A DNA stretch of 11,877 nucleotides, from the NCBI GenBank assembly GCA_017407365.1, contig JAFQWR010000226.1, positions 1 through 11,877 on the forward strand. Direction: 5' to 3'. This DNA is from Clostridia bacterium (GTDB taxonomy: Bacteria; Bacillota; Clostridia; Christensenellales; HGM11417). A program made the translations under genes and the position numbers. Below are positions 1 through 6,297 of this stretch, one piece after another (position 1 is the first letter of the stretch; every line of letters starts with the position of its first letter). The notes beneath the pieces are model-generated. The model did not search any database. It saw nothing but the letters and a program-made list of their open reading frames with translations, and had not been told where the DNA came from.

Positions 1-374
1 GCAAGCTCTGCCTCTTCCTCCTCCGTCATTCCGCTATCCTCGGGCGCTTCCTCGGGGGCGGGCTCGGGCGGAGCTTCCTCTTCCTTTGGCTCTTCCTTAC
101 GGCTCATATAGTAGGATAAATCACCCAAGCCACCGAGGAAGGAGCCTTCCTTTTTTTCCTTCAGATCTATATCCTCCCAACGGGGCGGACGCAGAGATTC
201 GTCGTAGGCGGCATTTTGCCAAGCGAGATAAAGCTCTCCGTACGCCTTCTGACGGTCACAGCCAAAAAACGCCTGACAGCTTTTACACTCCTCTGTTTTG
301 CCTGCCTTTTCCGCACGTACCCACGCCACGTACCTCGAAAGACGGTATTCGTAATTCGCCCGTTGGAAATCCAT
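1..374 (-). CDS. Unknown protein with N-terminal Cys cluster and acidic tail (3' end outside window)
   Basis: An open frame of 124 codons reads leftwards from ATG at 374-372 to the window edge with no stop, so the C-terminus is missing. The start is supported by a GAGGG ribosome binding site at 381-385, nearly identical in sequence and spacing to that of the phosphatase gene. It begins only 11 nt after the kinase stop, so it is almost certainly the next gene of the same operon. The product starts MDFQRANYEYRLSRYVAW. Cysteines at 30, 33 and 39 (CKSCQAFFGC) could be part of a metal site, followed by an Arg/Lys- and Trp-containing segment. From about residue 90 there is a Glu/Pro-rich low-complexity stretch. 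I recognise no family. The tail suggests a flexible linker to a further domain beyond the edge. A role as substrate or partner of the kinase/phosphatase pair is inferred from position only. Confidence 0.8.
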   Translation of the reverse strand, partial: MDFQRANYEYRLSRYVAWVRAEKAGKTEECKSCQAFFGCDRQKAYGELYLAWQNAAYDESLRPPRWEDIDLKEKKEGSFLGGLGDLSYYMSRKEEPKEEEAPPEPAPEEAPEDSGMTEEEEAEL

Positions 375-385
375 TATAATCCCTC

Positions 386-2017
386 TTAATTTTTAGTTGC
401 TCTCTTTGCTCTGATCAGATCGCCTGCAGAATGGTTCAGCTTGGAGGATCCGACAATAACGACATAATCCTTTTGCTTCATTACGTTGCGGGCAATGCTC
501 TCGCCGTCCTTTGCCACGAAGGTGATGCCGTCGGAGGGCCAGGGGGTGTAGAGATCCTCTACCGTGCAGGCTTTATTCTGCGCAAGCAGCTTATCTACCG
601 TGACGTTGCCCTCTGCGGTGACGTACTCGCCGGGCTTACTGCCACGCCATACCTTACGCAGGCCGTAGAACACAATGCGGTCTGCATCCCAGGGGATGTA
701 TACCTTTGCCTCGGGAGCCTTGGCAGCAGGTGCCTTGGCAATGGGCGCCTTAACCTCGGGAGCTTTGGCAGCAGGTGCCTTAACCGCAGGATCGGGATCG
801 CCGATCTTCTTTGCGTAGCCCTCGTTGATGAGGTCTTTTGCGCTACGGGAGAAGATACCCTTTTTGATCTTTTTATACTGACCGGGCTTGCCGCCGCGGA
901 TAATCTGCACGCCGTCTGCCTTGATGCGGTCCATCAGGAACTCGATGCCGTCGGTGGGCCAGGGCGCATTGGGATTGGGCTTACGGTAACGCTCGGGAGC
1001 CTTGTTTTCGTCCCCGGCGTTCAGAAGCTCCAACGCCTCTAATGCGGTGGCACGCTTGGTGTAATCCTTTTCGGTCATCCAGCCGATGAGCGCATAGGCG
1101 TCTGCCTCTAACGCGGTGTCGGGCACGTATACCGCGCCTGCCGCATAGTATTTTGCAGGGCCGAAGGTGATGTTGTATTCCGCAGGCTTGCCGTCCAGCT
1201 TTAAGGGAAGCATAGCATCTGCCTTACCCTTTAACAGGGAATAAATAACAAGACCGAGAGAGAATACGTCCCACTTTACGGTAAGCGTTGCCGTTTCGGC
1301 AGGGATGTCCTCGTCGTTGTTGATAACAAGACGCTCGGGCGCAACGTACAGCGGAGTGAAGCCTGCCGTTTTGTAGCGCAGATCGTCCTCTACGGTGGGG
1401 TATTCGCCATCGAAGAAGGCCTTATCGAAGTCGATGAGGCAGCAACGATACCCCGTACCCACCTTGATTATCGCAAGGTTGGCGGGCTTGATATCGGCGT
1501 GCACCACGCCCACGCCCTTATGACCCTTGGGCTTTGCAACACTGTGCAGCATAGCAAGAGTTTCCAGAAGTGCTACGGCGATTTGCTTGCGCTCTGCATA
1601 GGGCAGACCGTAGGCAGAAATTCTGGAGCCGTCCTCAATATCCAGCGTGTGGGTAGCCTTGATGGCAGGTACAGCCTCTACGGGGCAAACAACGTTACGG
1701 ATGCTTGCAACACCGTGGTCTGCGGAGATTTCCTCCTCCCAGAACATTGCGGGAGCGGCAAGCTCCTCCTTGCCACCTGCGGTGATTGCATCGTACAGGG
1801 CTTTTTTATAATCGAAATATGCCTTACAGGGCACGAGCTTCTTTTTGTAGACGGCAGGATTTCTTTCCTTCGTTTCCTGCGTGGGGTATTTTACGTTGCC
1901 GTGAATCTTCAAATAAAACGTTTTGCCTCTGTATTCACCAATACGCATGGCGCAGTTGTTGTTTGAGGGCTTCCACGCGGTTATTTCAACAAAATCCTTT
2001 GTGCTTACGCTTGCCAT
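386..2017 (-). CDS. Ser/Thr protein kinase-like protein with three C-terminal PW-D-I-F repeats
   Basis: 543 aa, predicted cytoplasmic (no signal peptide or membrane segment). Residues about 20-335 form a eukaryotic-type kinase domain. Visible motifs are the probable beta-3 lysine K37 (FYLKIHG), catalytic loop HADIKPAN at 173-180 (D175, K177, N180), metal-binding DFD at 196-198 in place of DFG, APE at 226-228, the structural Asp D250 (KWDVFSLG), and R322 near the domain end. The Arg of HRD is Ala, so this is a non-RD kinase, and no clear GxGxxG loop is seen. Beyond the kinase lie three roughly 50-residue repeats starting near 351, 442 and 492, each opening PWxxDxIxF. The first two are separated by a KAP-rich linker (411-438). 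It lies 38 nt after the phosphatase stop and 11 nt before the next gene, so the pair probably acts as antagonistic writer and eraser. Substrates are unknown. The fold is clear; activity is inferred from the retained catalytic residues. Confidence 0.9.
   Translation of the reverse strand: MASVSTKDFVEITAWKPSNNNCAMRIGEYRGKTFYLKIHGNVKYPTQETKERNPAVYKKKLVPCKAYFDYKKALYDAITAGGKEELAAPAMFWEEEISADHGVASIRNVVCPVEAVPAIKATHTLDIEDGSRISAYGLPYAERKQIAVALLETLAMLHSVAKPKGHKGVGVVHADIKPANLAIIKVGTGYRCCLIDFDKAFFDGEYPTVEDDLRYKTAGFTPLYVAPERLVINNDEDIPAETATLTVKWDVFSLGLVIYSLLKGKADAMLPLKLDGKPAEYNITFGPAKYYAAGAVYVPDTALEADAYALIGWMTEKDYTKRATALEALELLNAGDENKAPERYRKPNPNAPWPTDGIEFLMDRIKADGVQIIRGGKPGQYKKIKKGIFSRSAKDLINEGYAKKIGDPDPAVKAPAAKAPEVKAPIAKAPAAKAPEAKVYIPWDADRIVFYGLRKVWRGSKPGEYVTAEGNVTVDKLLAQNKACTVEDLYTPWPSDGITFVAKDGESIARNVMKQKDYVVIVGSSKLNHSAGDLIRAKRATKN
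709..784 (-). repeat. Imperfect 45-bp tandem repeat encoding the KAP-rich linker
   Basis: Two nearly identical stretches at 709-736 and 754-781 are offset by 45 bp. Both read CCTCGGGAGC, then C or T, then TTGGCAGCAGGTGCCTT. In the kinase they encode a 15-residue period, seen as KAPAAKAPE at protein positions 413-421 and again at 428-436. The resulting Lys/Ala/Pro-rich linker separates the first C-terminal repeat domain from the second. Such in-frame tandem repeats commonly vary in copy number between strains by slippage; that is general knowledge and not shown here. Confidence 0.7.
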
Positions 2018-2055
2018 ATCCTTATTTTTCCTTTTCCTTTATTTATCTGTTTGTG

Positions 2056-4284
2056 TTATTCGCAGTCGCTTTCGGTATTGTGGATTTCCAATTTCATCAT
2101 CTGATCCACAGCGGCCTGCAGCTCGGTATATTTGCGCGCTGCATCCTCTTCCTTTTTTTCCTCGCAGGCGGTGAGCATATCACCAAGCAGCTTTAACAGA
2201 CGGGCACCCGATTTACCGTATTCGTTTGCATTCGACTGATGCTCCTCGAAAACAGTGATTGCCAGGTGCATCAGCTCGTAGTAGCTAAGCTTCTGCTTTT
2301 TCTTACGGTATTCTGCCACCTTCATTGCACAGGTTTCCACCGCGGCGGTTGCCTTTTTGCCCTGCTCGCTCAGCGCATAAACTGCGAAGCTGTTTCTGTC
2401 TCTTAAATAGATGGGCATATAGGGTGCTCTTTCTACAAGGGGCTCCATACCAAGATATGCAACGAGAGAGTCGGCTAAAACATCCAGGCAGCATTTTCCG
2501 TAAAGCGACTGTGCTGTTTTGAGGAAAGCTTCATCAAATTCCTGCGTGGAGATTTTATCCACTGCAACGCCTTCCGCACGGTAGCTTTCCAGAGCGCTCT
2601 CAGAGCAGAACTCTTCCTTGACAAATCCGTATTTTTCGAACAGTGCAGGAATATTTTTACGGAGAGGAGAGAACACCATCTTGGATGCCTCGTACGAAAC
2701 GGTAGCAAGCAAGATGTCCTTCCAGCGACGGAGAATATCCTCGGGCTCCTCACCGGTTACATCAATATTCCAGCCCTTGCAGGTGGCAGAAACATTTTTT
2801 ACAAGCTCGGCAAGCACCTTGCCTGCCTCAAAGCCAAAGACATCCCGGAACACAAATGCATCCTGCCCCAAAGACTCTTGCGTTTCGTTTAAGATTGCCC
2901 TTGCAAAGGCTTCGGTATACTCTGCGGCAATGGGCTTGCAGGCATCCAGAAGCTTCGCAGAGCGGATGCCGCCCACAAGGTCACCTGCGGGATTGCCGCC
3001 GATGATGCGCGTGGGCAGAATATCCTTGCTGATCAGATCGTATAAACGGGAGAAGTAAGGCTTTTTATCCTTGCTTTCCTCTGCCTTAACAAGCGACTCT
3101 CTCAGCTCGCCAAACTCCTCTTCAAACAGTGCGATGGCAAAGGTTGCCGAATCGTCGGTGGGCGTTCTGCCGGGAGCGGGATGCTCATCTAAGGGAGAGC
3201 TTTCGGAGCCATCTGCATTTTTTGCTACGCCCAGAAAATCCTTTGCTACGCCGTAGTAGGTGCCAAAGCCGAGCATACGGCGAAGCGCCTCGGGCGAAGC
3301 GGCATTGATGAAGGGCAGATACAGGCGCTCGTGCTCCACGAAGGGATCGATGCCTGCCATTTTATAGTCGAAGCCGCCGTCGGATACGCCGAACAGGGCA
3401 CAGGGTGCGGTGACGGTGATATCACGGTAGGAAAGATGGAAGTCGTTTTTATCGGACATCGAGATGAAGTTGTTTAAGTTGCCCGTTGCCTCGCTTTCGT
3501 CATCGATGCTTACAGCGCGGATGCCAAGCCTTGCATCCACCGTGTATAAACGGGAATCGCCTGCCCAGATGCCAACGCCCTTTACCTTGCGGTGCTCCGT
3601 TTCCTTACAAACGAAGATGGAAAGGGTGGTGGGAAGGAAGTATTTACGCGCCGTTTCGGCGTCTAAGCCCTCGGTGGTAAAGCCGCGCTTTTTCAGCATA
3701 TCGGGAAGCTCGTTCTTTAAGAAGCCCTCAATACCTTCGCAGAGGTCCTTTGCCGCCTGACCGCGACTGCCGTCCTCTAAGCGCAGGGAATCAAATTCCT
3801 TGAAGAATCTGTTCAGAATGCCAAGCACCACTACGCGCGAGGCGTAGAAGCCCGTGCTGCGCTCGTTGCGAGGCAGACGCTCACGCTCCTTAACACCCGA
3901 TTTATCCTTGGCGTCTATCAGGTAGTAACTTTCATTGGGGCAGGATACAAAGCATTCGGAGGCGTACTGCTTGATTGCAGGGTCGCAGTCGTCGAACATG
4001 ATATCGGCAAACAGCGATTTTGCAAACGCAAGCGCCTGAATCTCATCCTTTTCACCCATGCAGACCTCGCCTGCCTCTAAGCCTTTAAGGGCCTTGCTGT
4101 GATCGATTTTGCTTTTACCGCTGCCAACACCGTCTGCGGCAATCAGAAGGGTGTTGCCGCCGGGCAGCTGAATTGCAACGGGCACGGTATCCTCACCGTA
4201 CGGATGATCGATGCCACGACGTGCCTCGCAGTAGATGCGGAGCAGCATCGGCTGGCGCTGTGTATTTTCTTTCGTTTTAGCCAT
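2056..4284 (-). CDS. PP2C-family (PPM) protein phosphatase with long C-terminal extension
   Basis: 742 aa from the preferred start at 4284 (MAKTKENTQ), chosen because GAGGGAGA at 4287-4294 sits at normal spacing. An upstream in-frame ATG at 4338 would place the start inside a hairpin and lacks a comparable site. Residues about 25-390 carry the PP2C motif series: the metal-binding Asp-Gly D51-G52 (AADGVG), LPTTLSIFVC at 217-226, WAGDSR at 240-245, GVSDGGFD at 299-306 with D302, and TDDSATFAIAL at 376-386 with D377/D378. The acidic residues that bind the two catalytic metals are therefore present, so an active Mn/Mg-dependent Ser/Thr phosphatase is expected. The domain is larger than a typical ~250-residue stand-alone PP2C because of insertions (about 60-145 and 160-215). 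A further ~350 residues (390-742) match no family I know; the Lys/Glu-rich end (about 655-735) looks helical. The kinase gene follows after 38 nt. Confidence 0.9.
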   Translation of the reverse strand: MAKTKENTQRQPMLLRIYCEARRGIDHPYGEDTVPVAIQLPGGNTLLIAADGVGSGKSKIDHSKALKGLEAGEVCMGEKDEIQALAFAKSLFADIMFDDCDPAIKQYASECFVSCPNESYYLIDAKDKSGVKERERLPRNERSTGFYASRVVVLGILNRFFKEFDSLRLEDGSRGQAAKDLCEGIEGFLKNELPDMLKKRGFTTEGLDAETARKYFLPTTLSIFVCKETEHRKVKGVGIWAGDSRLYTVDARLGIRAVSIDDESEATGNLNNFISMSDKNDFHLSYRDITVTAPCALFGVSDGGFDYKMAGIDPFVEHERLYLPFINAASPEALRRMLGFGTYYGVAKDFLGVAKNADGSESSPLDEHPAPGRTPTDDSATFAIALFEEEFGELRESLVKAEESKDKKPYFSRLYDLISKDILPTRIIGGNPAGDLVGGIRSAKLLDACKPIAAEYTEAFARAILNETQESLGQDAFVFRDVFGFEAGKVLAELVKNVSATCKGWNIDVTGEEPEDILRRWKDILLATVSYEASKMVFSPLRKNIPALFEKYGFVKEEFCSESALESYRAEGVAVDKISTQEFDEAFLKTAQSLYGKCCLDVLADSLVAYLGMEPLVERAPYMPIYLRDRNSFAVYALSEQGKKATAAVETCAMKVAEYRKKKQKLSYYELMHLAITVFEEHQSNANEYGKSGARLLKLLGDMLTACEEKKEEDAARKYTELQAAVDQMMKLEIHNTESDCE

Positions 4285-4286
4285 TA

Positions 4287-4294
4287 TATTCTCC
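4287..4294 (-). promoter_or_regulatory. Ribosome binding site fixing the phosphatase start at 4284
   Basis: On the minus strand GAGGGAGA precedes ATATAATG-type sequence leading to the ATG at 4284. It decides against the longer upstream frame from 4338, whose start codon lies in the hairpin stem/loop. Confidence 0.7.
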
Positions 4295-4317
4295 CTCAAT
4301 AAAAGTTTATAAACAAA

Positions 4318-4348
4318 TTTACGCTCCGTGAAAATCACGGAGCGTAAA
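4318..4348 (-). terminator. Perfect 14-bp hairpin between the third vWA gene and the phosphatase gene (possible partial terminator)
   Basis: TTTACGCTCCGTGA at 4318-4331 is the exact reverse complement of 4335-4348, with a 3-nt loop. On the minus strand the stem is followed by AAATTTGTTTAT, an interrupted T-rich stretch, weaker than a standard terminator tail. It lies 33 nt past the vWA stop codon and about 24 nt before the phosphatase ribosome binding site. A smaller GC hairpin (4354-4359 with 4364-4369) sits just ahead of it. The likely roles are attenuating read-through, or stabilising the upstream message after processing. A full stop would require a promoter just downstream. A TATAAA at about 4305-4310 is present, but its -35 region is poor. 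Confidence 0.5.
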
Positions 4349-4381
4349 CAAATGGGCGAGTTATCGCTCCTACTGATTCGA

Positions 4382-5092
4382 TTAGTCTACTACCGTCTTA
4401 GCGATCTCTTCTACGATAACGTCGAGGTTTAAGCCCTCAAGGCCCTTGCCCTCTTCGTAAATCTGACAGGTGAAGTTGTCGAATGCGCCGAGATCCTGCC
4501 AGGATACGTCGTTGCAGATTTCTTCGGGTCCGAATACAACAAGACGTCTGCTGCGCTTATCAAGAGCGATGCTCTGATCTTCGCAATCCCAAGCTGCCTG
4601 GAGCTCGTCGATGCTTGCGGGCATATTGTCGGGGTAGCCTACGCAGCCCTTACGTGCGTGCAGGGGCAGGGGTGCTGCATCGGTGAATACTACGATGATA
4701 TGACGGTGTTTTTCGAAGCCGCTGGTATATTCCCAGTCACCGGTGATAGCGGTGTATAATGCTTCGAAGCCGTTCTCGGGCTTGTCGCCGCCGCGCGTGC
4801 CGGGCACGATGCCGTTTACGCAAGCCTCAAACTCTGCCGACTGCTCAGGCAGGTTGAAGAAATCGGAAGCCTTGATTGCCTCTTCGCCCTCGGAAGCAAA
4901 GTCGCAGTATTCGATAACACGGATACGGCACTTGCCCATATCGTAGCCGATGCTGCTCAGCTTGTCCTTCAATACCTCGTGGAAGCCGAGAGCCGTCTTT
5001 TTAACCTCATCGATGATGGGGGTCATACTGCCGGTGCCGTCGATAACGTACGTGATATCAATTTCGGTGCTTACACCCTGAAAATTAGCCAT
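4382..5092 (-). CDS. von Willebrand factor A (vWA) domain protein with DxTxS MIDAS
   Basis: 236 aa, a single vWA domain filling nearly the whole protein; no signal peptide or membrane segment. The metal-ion-dependent adhesion site is visible: D18-G-T20-G-S22-M in the first strand (Thr in place of the usual first Ser), a GGDKPENGFEAL block at 101-112 at the position of the second MIDAS loop, and FTDAAP at 136-141. The DxTGSM...GGDxPE...FTDA pattern differs from the DxSxS/TDG pattern of the two zinc-ribbon vWA proteins upstream, so it belongs to another vWA subfamily. I recall the pattern from vWA domains linked to kinases (VWKA-like), a family-level impression. The ATG at 5092 has AAGGAGA at 5104-5110. 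It has its own promoter (5259-5287) and is followed by the phosphatase and kinase genes. A protein-assembly or metal-dependent binding role in that module is inferred. Confidence 0.88.
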   Translation of the reverse strand: MANFQGVSTEIDITYVIDGTGSMTPIIDEVKKTALGFHEVLKDKLSSIGYDMGKCRIRVIEYCDFASEGEEAIKASDFFNLPEQSAEFEACVNGIVPGTRGGDKPENGFEALYTAITGDWEYTSGFEKHRHIIVVFTDAAPLPLHARKGCVGYPDNMPASIDELQAAWDCEDQSIALDKRSRRLVVFGPEEICNDVSWQDLGAFDNFTCQIYEEGKGLEGLNLDVIVEEIAKTVVD

Positions 5093-5156
5093 AATAAAGT
5101 GATTCTCCTTAAATATTATTTTTTTTAATTGGTTTGTGCCACGGTTACAAAGCAGG

Positions 5157-5172
5157 ATGCGCTATGGCGCAT
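5157..5172 (-). other. Stem-loop in the 5' leader of the third vWA gene
   Basis: ATGCGC at 5157-5162 pairs with GCGCAT at 5167-5172 around a 4-nt loop, and the stem extends outwards to 5154/5175 with one G-U pair, giving about 9 bp. It lies in the ~160-nt leader between the promoter at 5259-5287 and the ATG at 5092. No T-run follows, so it is not a terminator. It may affect mRNA stability or translation. No known riboswitch class is recognised. Confidence 0.4.
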
Positions 5173-5221
5173 TCTCCCAAAAATCGTTCGCGTTCATTTT
5201 CTCCCTTTTTTACAGTAGATT

Positions 5222-5287
5222 CTTTTGCCAACGAATGGAATATAAACCGCTTGCTAACATTATAAACAAAATCTCACAAAAAATCAA
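5222..5287 (-). repeat. Promoter-leader repeat, copy 2
   Basis: This 66-nt block aligns to 7209-7274 with about 52 identical positions (hand count) and no gap. Shared words include TTTTTTGT, ATTTTGT, TATAATGT, GTTTATAT and ATTCGT. The last two lie downstream of the predicted start site, so they are candidates for a common operator or leader element. It could equally be a remnant of a duplication that copied a promoter. Confidence 0.75.
5259..5287 (-). promoter_or_regulatory. Promoter P2 for vWA-phosphatase-kinase transcript
   Basis: On the minus strand, -35 TTGATT (5287-5282), a 17-nt spacer and -10 TATAAT (5264-5259) form a near-consensus sigma-A-type promoter. Transcription would begin near 5252, leaving a leader of about 160 nt before the ATG at 5092. 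The sequence aligns without gaps to the promoter at 7246-7274, including the spacer and about 37 nt downstream of the -10. Confidence 0.8.
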
Positions 5288-5352
5288 GTGTTTTTTCTCT
5301 GTTAAACAGCAATTCCGTGCAAAATTGTATATGTATTGCCACCAAAAGCAGA

Positions 5353-6231
5353 TTATTGCGTGATCATCTTAGCGGCAGAAGCAAATGCGGCGTTCATTTC
5401 GTTTGCAGAAGCGCCCGCCTTGATGGTTCCGCCGGGGGTGGAAATGGCATCCAGGAAGGTCTGGTTGACGCCGCCGAAGCCCATGGCGATGATGGTGACG
5501 CCCTTTTTCTTCAACGCCTTTGCCGCCTCAATGTTCTGATCGGAATACGACCAGCAGCCGTCGGTCAGCACAACGACGTAGCAGTTTTTGCCCGTGATAC
5601 AGGAGGCATATTGCTGCTCGTTCAGAACGTAGGTTAAGGGGCCGGTGGTGCCGCCCTCGTCGGGAATCGACCTTACCGCGCGCTCTAACACGTTACGGTC
5701 TGCGGTAAGCGGCTGCCAGAGGGTAACTCTGTCGCCAAACGAGCCGACTGCCAGCTGAGAGCCTGCGGGGAGCTTACGGATAAACTCGTTGATTGCCGCA
5801 TTCTTTGCGTTTTCAAACGCAGAGCCTACGCCACAGCCCATGCTGCCGGAGGAATCGATAAACAGCAGTACCTTTGCGGGATTGGCAGATGCCACCGCAC
5901 CGGACATCATGATTTTGTTGCCCTGCGCTTGGGGAACGGGCTCCGTTTTTCCGCAGGAGGGGCATTTTTCCGTGCCTGCCTTGCCGTCGTAGCAAATGAG
6001 CTTTCCGCAATGCTTACACATATACAGATGCTTCATGCCGCAAATGGGGCAACCGGGGTATCTGTCTCCCATCAGCATGCTGCCCTTGATATCACGGGAG
6101 CCCTCTGCGCCGCCGCCACCGACATCCAGACAGTTGCCTACTGCGGTATAAACACCGGGCTCTTCCTTAAACTGCACCTGAATGCCCTTTTTCTTCTTGC
6201 TGCAAACACCCTTTAATGCTACGTATGCCAT
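5353..6231 (-). CDS. Zinc-ribbon + vWA domain protein (paralogue A), TerY-like
   Basis: 292 aa, predicted cytoplasmic. The N-terminal ~100 residues hold C10 and C34, then a cysteine-rich metal-binding module: C61xxC64, C72xxC75, C80 and C90xxC93. A vWA domain follows from about 118 to 292 with a full MIDAS: DSSGS at 126-130, T195/T196 in the EGGTTGPL loop, and TDG at 223-225. vWA plus a Cys-rich metal-binding domain resembles TerY and its TerY_C domain, though here the metal module precedes the vWA domain. The start is supported by GGAGGA at 6241-6246. It is 66 nt downstream of its paralogue, with no promoter or terminator between them, so the two are probably co-transcribed. Both proteins begin MAY and end ITQ, which confirms tandem duplication. 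The domains are clear; a partner-assembly role within a kinase/phosphatase module is inferred. Confidence 0.9.
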   Translation of the reverse strand: MAYVALKGVCSKKKKGIQVQFKEEPGVYTAVGNCLDVGGGGAEGSRDIKGSMLMGDRYPGCPICGMKHLYMCKHCGKLICYDGKAGTEKCPSCGKTEPVPQAQGNKIMMSGAVASANPAKVLLFIDSSGSMGCGVGSAFENAKNAAINEFIRKLPAGSQLAVGSFGDRVTLWQPLTADRNVLERAVRSIPDEGGTTGPLTYVLNEQQYASCITGKNCYVVVLTDGCWSYSDQNIEAAKALKKKGVTIIAMGFGGVNQTFLDAISTPGGTIKAGASANEMNAAFASAAKMITQ

Positions 6232-6297
6232 AAGTTACTATCCTCCGTTTTTTTATTAACTGCTGTAATGTGTGCTGCCTGCCCTCCGCAAAAGTGC

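Noticed and set aside
431..1042. Open plus-strand frame of about 200 codons opposite the kinase gene
   Set aside because: It is antisense to a clear kinase gene with motifs and a ribosome binding site. The frame has no ribosome binding site and no recognisable protein features.
4285..4338. N-terminal 18-residue extension of the phosphatase from ATG at 4338
   Set aside because: That ATG lies in the hairpin and the extension is an AT-rich, non-conserved-looking stretch. The ATG at 4284 has a proper ribosome binding site.
5297..5352. Possible terminator after the second zinc-ribbon vWA gene
   Set aside because: Only short weak pairings (CTGTT/AACAG) were found and no T-run in the right direction, so read-through into the P2 region cannot be excluded.
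5136..5363. Small plus-strand frame across the promoter/leader region upstream of the third vWA gene
   Set aside because: It overlaps a near-consensus promoter and leader on the other strand, has atypical Lys/Phe-rich composition, and lacks a ribosome binding site.
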